A DNA stretch of 23,903 bases, taken from IMG/VR virus record IMGVR_UViG_3300030382_000905, positions 1-23,903 of that record. One strand, 5' to 3'. The stretch comes from a virus. The number at the start of each line of letters is the position of its first letter. The stretch's first letter is position 1. The translations under genes were made by a program, and so were the position numbers. The notes below the pieces were generated by a model, which saw nothing but the letters and a program-made list of their open reading frames with translations, was not told where the DNA came from and searched no databases. Shown piece after piece: positions 23,666 through 23,903 of this stretch.

Positions 23666-23903
23666 TACTTTAAATTTAATAATCTATTGAATTCTTTGTC
23701 TGTAAAGTTTTTAGATTTTTCAAGTAGTTTTTTTAGTTTTGAGTCATCTTGTTTAACAGGAGATGATTGTGATGTTGCATAATCATATCCTTTTACCAAT
23801 CCTAACGTATGTAGTGGTATTTTAACAAGAGCAGTAGCGCCACTGCCTATGTCTCTTATTAGTTTTTTCTCTGCGATAATAGCCTTATTAGCGTCTCTAA
23901 CGG
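23665..23903 (-). CDS. Unknown protein, C-terminal part (runs off window)
   Basis: The frame is open from the window edge to the TAA at 23665-23667, giving the last 78 residues or so. It reads VRDANKAIIAEKKLIRDIGS, then GATALVKIPLHTLGLVKGYDYA, a Ser/Gln/Pro spacer, and a Lys/Leu-rich end (DSKLKKLLEKSKNFTDKEF, then NRLLNLK). The Gly/Ala/Leu segment is similar in character to the Gly-rich hydrophobic stretches of the two ADP-ribosyltransferase-like proteins downstream. Its stop overlaps the 58-residue gene start as TAATG, making it the first visible member of this coupled block. The true start and the main domain lie outside the window, so no function is given. Confidence 0.6.
   Translation of the reverse strand, partial: VRDANKAIIAEKKLIRDIGSGATALVKIPLHTLGLVKGYDYATSQSSPVKQDDSKLKKLLEKSKNFTDKEFNRLLNLK

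Noticed and set aside
1-23903. tRNA genes, CRISPR arrays, insertion sequences, integrase or attachment sites
   Set aside because: Reading the gaps and frames gave no cloverleaf, no spaced direct repeats, no transposase and no integrase; the intergenic space is too small to hold them.

Overview
The window is a contiguous late (structural) region of a tailed phage with a T7-like short-tail (podovirus) plan. Every gene I can support lies on the minus strand, so transcription runs from position 23903 towards 1. The DNA is AT-rich, coding is almost gapless, and the adhesins combine LamG, SPRY, TIG and DUF7483-type domains. This suggests an uncultured marine podovirus of the kind that infects SAR11 or other Alphaproteobacteria. 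That host guess rests on general resemblance and cannot be proven here. No integrase, tRNA, CRISPR array, RNA polymerase or replication gene is present.

Layout in transcription order. (1) 23903-22201: four translationally coupled genes of unknown function. Two are tandem and share an (x)TLY(R/S)G ... W(Y/F)xxKxxYA pattern resembling an ADP-ribosyltransferase core. Another is a 58-residue basic protein that is easy to miss. (2) 22201-20491: a small protein in the terminase-small-subunit position, then the large terminase. (3) 20489-19946: two small proteins that start MCS and end MSKxTLGA, apparently diverged duplicates. (4) 19944-15596: portal, Bbp19-like protein, scaffold, a T7 gp13-like acetyltransferase-fold protein, major capsid protein and a small decoration-type protein. 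(5) 15595-15543: an intergenic stem-loop in the place where T7 has its main late terminator. (6) 15542-5836: adaptor (gp11-like), nozzle (gp12-like) and three internal or ejection proteins (gp14-, gp15- and gp16-like). (7) 5833-1495: a tail fibre with a T7-type anchor domain, a LamG-SPRY protein and a protein with three DUF7483-like repeats. (8) 1485-1: a small orphan, a membrane protein with holin-like layout, and two exported proteins, the second cut by the window edge.

The genes form one packaging, head, tail and adsorption programme. Terminase loads DNA through the portal into a scaffolded capsid. The gp11/gp12 tail and gp14-16 ejection proteins deliver DNA. The three adhesin genes make receptor-binding structures. 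The window ends in a membrane/secretion module that could act in lysis or on the host envelope. Junctions are very compact: eight stop/start overlaps of the form TAATG, two of ATGA, two 8-base overlaps, and several stop codons buried inside the next gene's Shine-Dalgarno sequence. Only two gaps exceed 40 bases, and they flank the capsid gene pair on both sides. No gene-free stretch reaches 300 bases.
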